Made by a program: the position numbers and the translations under genes. This document shows, piece by piece, positions 14,501 through 15,571 of a stretch of DNA of 15,571 nt; the first letter of the stretch is position 1, and every line of letters starts with the position of its first letter. This DNA is from CAYJAD01 sp964370835. GTDB taxonomy: Bacteria; Desulfobacterota; Desulfovibrionia; Desulfovibrionales; Desulfovibrionaceae. The DNA is taken from NCBI GenBank assembly GCA_964370835.1, contig CAYJLO010000071.1:1-15571 (forward strand). Direction: 5' to 3'. The notes beneath the pieces are model-generated. The model saw only the letters and a list, made by a program, of their open reading frames with translations. It was not told where the DNA came from and made no database searches.

Positions 14501-14784
14501 AAGCGCGTACCATTCACAAGATCCACCTCTTGTGAAAATGGCATGTTGCGTAAAATCACCAAGGTATGCCCCGTGGGCAGTGGAGTGCCTTCATGCAAAT
14601 AGTGCACGGTGCCGCCAGATGGGCTTATCTCCACAGACCAGCCATGTACATCTTGCGTGCGCCCTTGTGCATCGGTCACTTGTACCAAAAGCTGACTGGC
14701 ATCCCACACTTTAAAAGTAAAAGGAAAATCCGTGGTAAGGTCATTACCATGGAAAATAGTCTTTGAAATATCATTGCTTAACAT
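11548..14784 (-). CDS. Mosaic tail fibre with T7-type anchor and embedded SGNH/DUF4886 esterase
   Basis: A 1078-residue receptor-binding fibre. Residues 1-115 match the T7 tail-fibre N-terminal domain that attaches to the tail (ISKTIFHGNDLTTDFPFTF at 6-24). Residues 136-225 are an Ala/Ser/Gln-rich stalk. Residues 230-366 resemble a collar or short-fibre tip with HxH pairs (H306/H308 and H347/H349) and the ending NLPPYYTLAYIEKL. A Gly/Ser linker with ANITMNGNVISATGGG (404-419) precedes a DUF4886/SGNH hydrolase at about 505-770: nucleophile S516 in IGNSFS, IGGSSL at 544-549, QQVSGD at 597-602, and D705-xx-H708 in RDGYH. A second linker (IKTLNGQSLLGSGNIS, 793-808) leads to a C-terminal domain of unknown fold. 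The enzyme module probably removes acetyl or other esters from host surface glycans. GGGGAGG precedes the ATG at 14784, which overlaps the upstream gene by 14 bases. Confidence 0.88.
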   Translation of the reverse strand: MLSNDISKTIFHGNDLTTDFPFTFKVWDASQLLVQVTDAQGRTQDVHGWSVEISPSGGTVHYLHEGTPLPTGHTLVILRNMPFSQEVDLVNGTRFDPSVIEDALDKATAERQQLKEAVERSIRVDASSEDGPDKLIQELRDNAASAMASAQSAAQSETQANNSATAATTAAQAAQQSAEDAAQSAAEAGYAAGEEAVVRVKAEGDTQVGRVQSEGDMVLSTMADLAQTAFMAGVVVAFSGSFGGPNNKHPIPNGQTEPDFTWQLHEPSRGKFILGGTGQNQGAVPQEGESEATKPFTLTTSHMPMHSHSQALYPAATHSMDSGKFGGGTGGVYGSGVVSATGGSQPHSHGQNLPPYYTLAYIEKLPISGGGSGDVFVTKEHFDSAVQGLNTSIGAKQDELVSGANITMNGNVISATGGGSIAEAPQDGKQYARQNGSWSAVQGGSGALYDDTVIKKEISDVKEQIVYARPHTKGMVRISGNADAVMISVTGDDDFIEPNNFPLQGKPINVLCIGNSFSDDMTQWVGSLLTSANVQDFTIGNASIGGSSLATHVGNMGSSATSYSYYESSFATPVASSIKVTLLQAIQAQSWDVVTVQQVSGDSGMYDTITPSLQTLIDYVKENCVNKSVKIMYHMAWPYAKNSTHSDFVNYASSQQAMYEAQSETAKKILENYPDVYGIIPSNTVVQNARSVAELNAIGDELTRDGYHIDLEEGRTLLALGYIQNLLYPLYGVSIDSVVYSALPAGITTQLSKSEYDLMLPVVKKSFAHPFDAMTYYDGSYEAQKKLESGVSIKTLNGQSLLGSGNISISGGSGSAPNVIEDLVNKNISVSVAGNSIYKYGELNTLHLTAQDGAYVPSALYFTSGATPTVITYPSTAGHIPSLITPEANADYVLKVFGVDFQLIKRTAPVIPEIPEPPVGDFAEYTAYTVVQGYCDAAVEGKITKVQLVSTDSAIRISYTPSTLNQTASVSSTNAPLALQYITSKSPLTLPSGSKIQVLEGATARICHGDLDLLNASRGEPMEGPYEYTLEVDSVLLINTASAYATMQDALVLRQDLDSKLKILVPTDKLSQVNNNEV

Positions 14785-15403
14785 AACACCCTCCCCTTGC
14801 CACAAGCCATGTATCGCCCCTGTCTTGTGGCCTACCTTCATTTATATCCGCTTGTTGCGCGCTGGGCACAGAGGCCTTGTACAACTCTTCCAGTTCCTGC
14901 ACCCTACCGGCATTACTTTTAAGCAAAGATACCGCAATCATGGACGCCAATTTGCGAGCCAGCATGAGCATGAAAGCATCGTCAAAGAGGCCCACATCTT
15001 CAATGTCCGCCGTATAGGCCAGTAAGGCCTTGGGTGTATTACATAAAAGCACCTGAGATTTACGCTCTGCATGGTACACAAGGATAAAACGCCCGGCCTC
15101 CATATCTCCATACTGCGCGGCATCATGCCCTTGAGGGAAAAGTTTTAAAGCCTGCAAAAGATCGTGGGGCAAGGCATAAGCATGGCTATATTGCTGCTCA
15201 TAACCTTCGGGCAGTGACACTTGCGCAAGCCATGCCCTACGCTGGGCAAAATTCCACGGAAAATCACGCAATGCATGCCTGCGCGCGCTATCCCAATACA
15301 GGCCGCATTGCACAGCCTCAAGAGTATTTTCTTCTTGGCTGGTGATGGTGCGCGTGCCTATGAACCCCAACGCCATATTCCATACGGTGATTTTTGTCTT
15401 CAT
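14771..15403 (-). CDS. Tail tubular protein A-like adaptor (T7 gp11-type)
   Basis: A 210-residue protein with the typical opening of podoviral tail tubular protein A/head-tail adaptor proteins: VWNMALGFIGTRTITS at 7-22, then CGLYWDSARRHALRDFPWNF at 33-52 and RRAWLA at 55-60. The YALPHDLLQALKLFP stretch (76-90) and a C-terminal helix with ELEELYKAS are also usual. It forms the ring between portal and nozzle, and in T7 also carries the fibres, which fits the fibre gene directly downstream. I chose the ATG at 15403 (AAAGGAA upstream); the frame extends to 15526 without similarity. No promoter is clear in the 168 bases to the window edge, so the operon may begin outside it. Confidence 0.83.
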   Translation of the reverse strand: MKTKITVWNMALGFIGTRTITSQEENTLEAVQCGLYWDSARRHALRDFPWNFAQRRAWLAQVSLPEGYEQQYSHAYALPHDLLQALKLFPQGHDAAQYGDMEAGRFILVYHAERKSQVLLCNTPKALLAYTADIEDVGLFDDAFMLMLARKLASMIAVSLLKSNAGRVQELEELYKASVPSAQQADINEGRPQDRGDTWLVARGGCYVKQ

Positions 15404-15522
15404 GGTATTTCCTTTATGAAGATTGCTGCATAACCTTATGACAATCCATCTAAAACACAGATTCCACCTTCTCCCCCTCTCCATTGCGGCAAAATCTTTC
15501 TTTAGAATTTCGTTTGTCATCG

Positions 15523-15571
15523 CCATTAAAGTTTTTTGGAAAGGGGGTCTTGGGGAAAACCTTTTCTTCAG
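15523..15571 (+). repeat. Dispersed palindromic repeat, partial copy at window edge
   Basis: From CCATTAAAGTTTTTTGGAA onward this matches the copy at 5069 nearly base for base up to CTTCAG, where the window ends. Differences are one shorter G-run and a few substitutions in the G-rich part. The second hairpin arm should lie just outside. It sits 120 bases upstream of the first phage gene visible here, in an otherwise empty stretch (15404-15522). Confidence 0.7.

Noticed and set aside
14149..14513. Small frames within the Ala-rich stalk region on both strands
   Set aside because: They are by-products of repetitive GC-rich codons in the fibre stalk.
6405..15403. Tailocin or gene transfer agent interpretation
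   Set aside because: No sheath, baseplate or head genes of the known types are present. The proteins are podoviral (gp11, gp12, gp14 and gp17-like), so a prophage or its remnant is the simpler reading.
1..15571. CRISPR array, rRNA or tRNA genes, insertion sequence transposase, toxin-antitoxin pair
   Set aside because: Read through on both strands; no regularly spaced repeats, structural RNA signatures or recognisable transposase or toxin proteins were seen.

Overview
The window looks like a chromosomal segment of a Gram-negative, anaerobic deltaproteobacterium-type organism. I would guess the Desulfovibrionaceae (Desulfovibrio, Bilophila, Mailhella and relatives). The reasons are a stand-alone RsbRD-N domain protein, a B12-dependent (class II) ribonucleotide reductase, a VKOR-thioredoxin fusion, and phage protein families that I associate with prophages of that group. 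This assignment rests on recognising families, not on a marker gene. Base composition is moderate and uneven.

Left part, about 1-6350, is host-type. Three genes lie on the minus strand: an RsbRD-N protein (160-687), the class II ribonucleotide reductase nrdJ (1001-3280) and a membrane VKOR/thioredoxin oxidoreductase (3400-4527, GTG start). Each seems to be its own transcription unit: nrdJ and the VKOR gene each have a good intrinsic terminator, and readable sigma70-type promoters precede nrdJ and the VKOR gene. A 770-base gap (4528-5297) follows. It holds two divergent copies of a palindromic dispersed repeat. After it comes a plus-strand TerC-family membrane protein gene (5298-6281), closed by a strong terminator at 6305-6347.

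Right part, about 6400-15403, is an unbroken minus-strand phage late operon of podovirus (T7-like virion) type. In transcription order: tail tubular protein A-like (gp11-like), a 1078-residue tail fibre, a DUF4376 protein, a 77-residue conserved phage protein, a 92-residue coiled-coil/TM protein, an M15 peptidase endolysin, a 3TM holin, a tail tubular protein B-like nozzle (gp12-like), a GNAT acetyltransferase, and a small internal virion protein (gp14-like). Genes are packed at 1-43 base spacings or short overlaps. No terminase, portal, capsid, integrase or large internal core proteins (gp15/gp16-like) are inside the window. The left phage edge abuts the terC terminator. The right edge of the window contains a third copy of the repeat seen in the host part.

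The most interesting items are: the mosaic tail fibre, with a T7-type anchor, Ala-rich stalk, collar-like HxH domain, and then an embedded SGNH/DUF4886 esterase with an intact Ser-Asp-His triad; the placement of fibre and lysis genes between the two tail-tube genes; the family of hairpin repeats, including a divergent pair with an internal insertion; and the apparently truncated ends of the phage module. I did not find a clearly new defence or regulatory system.
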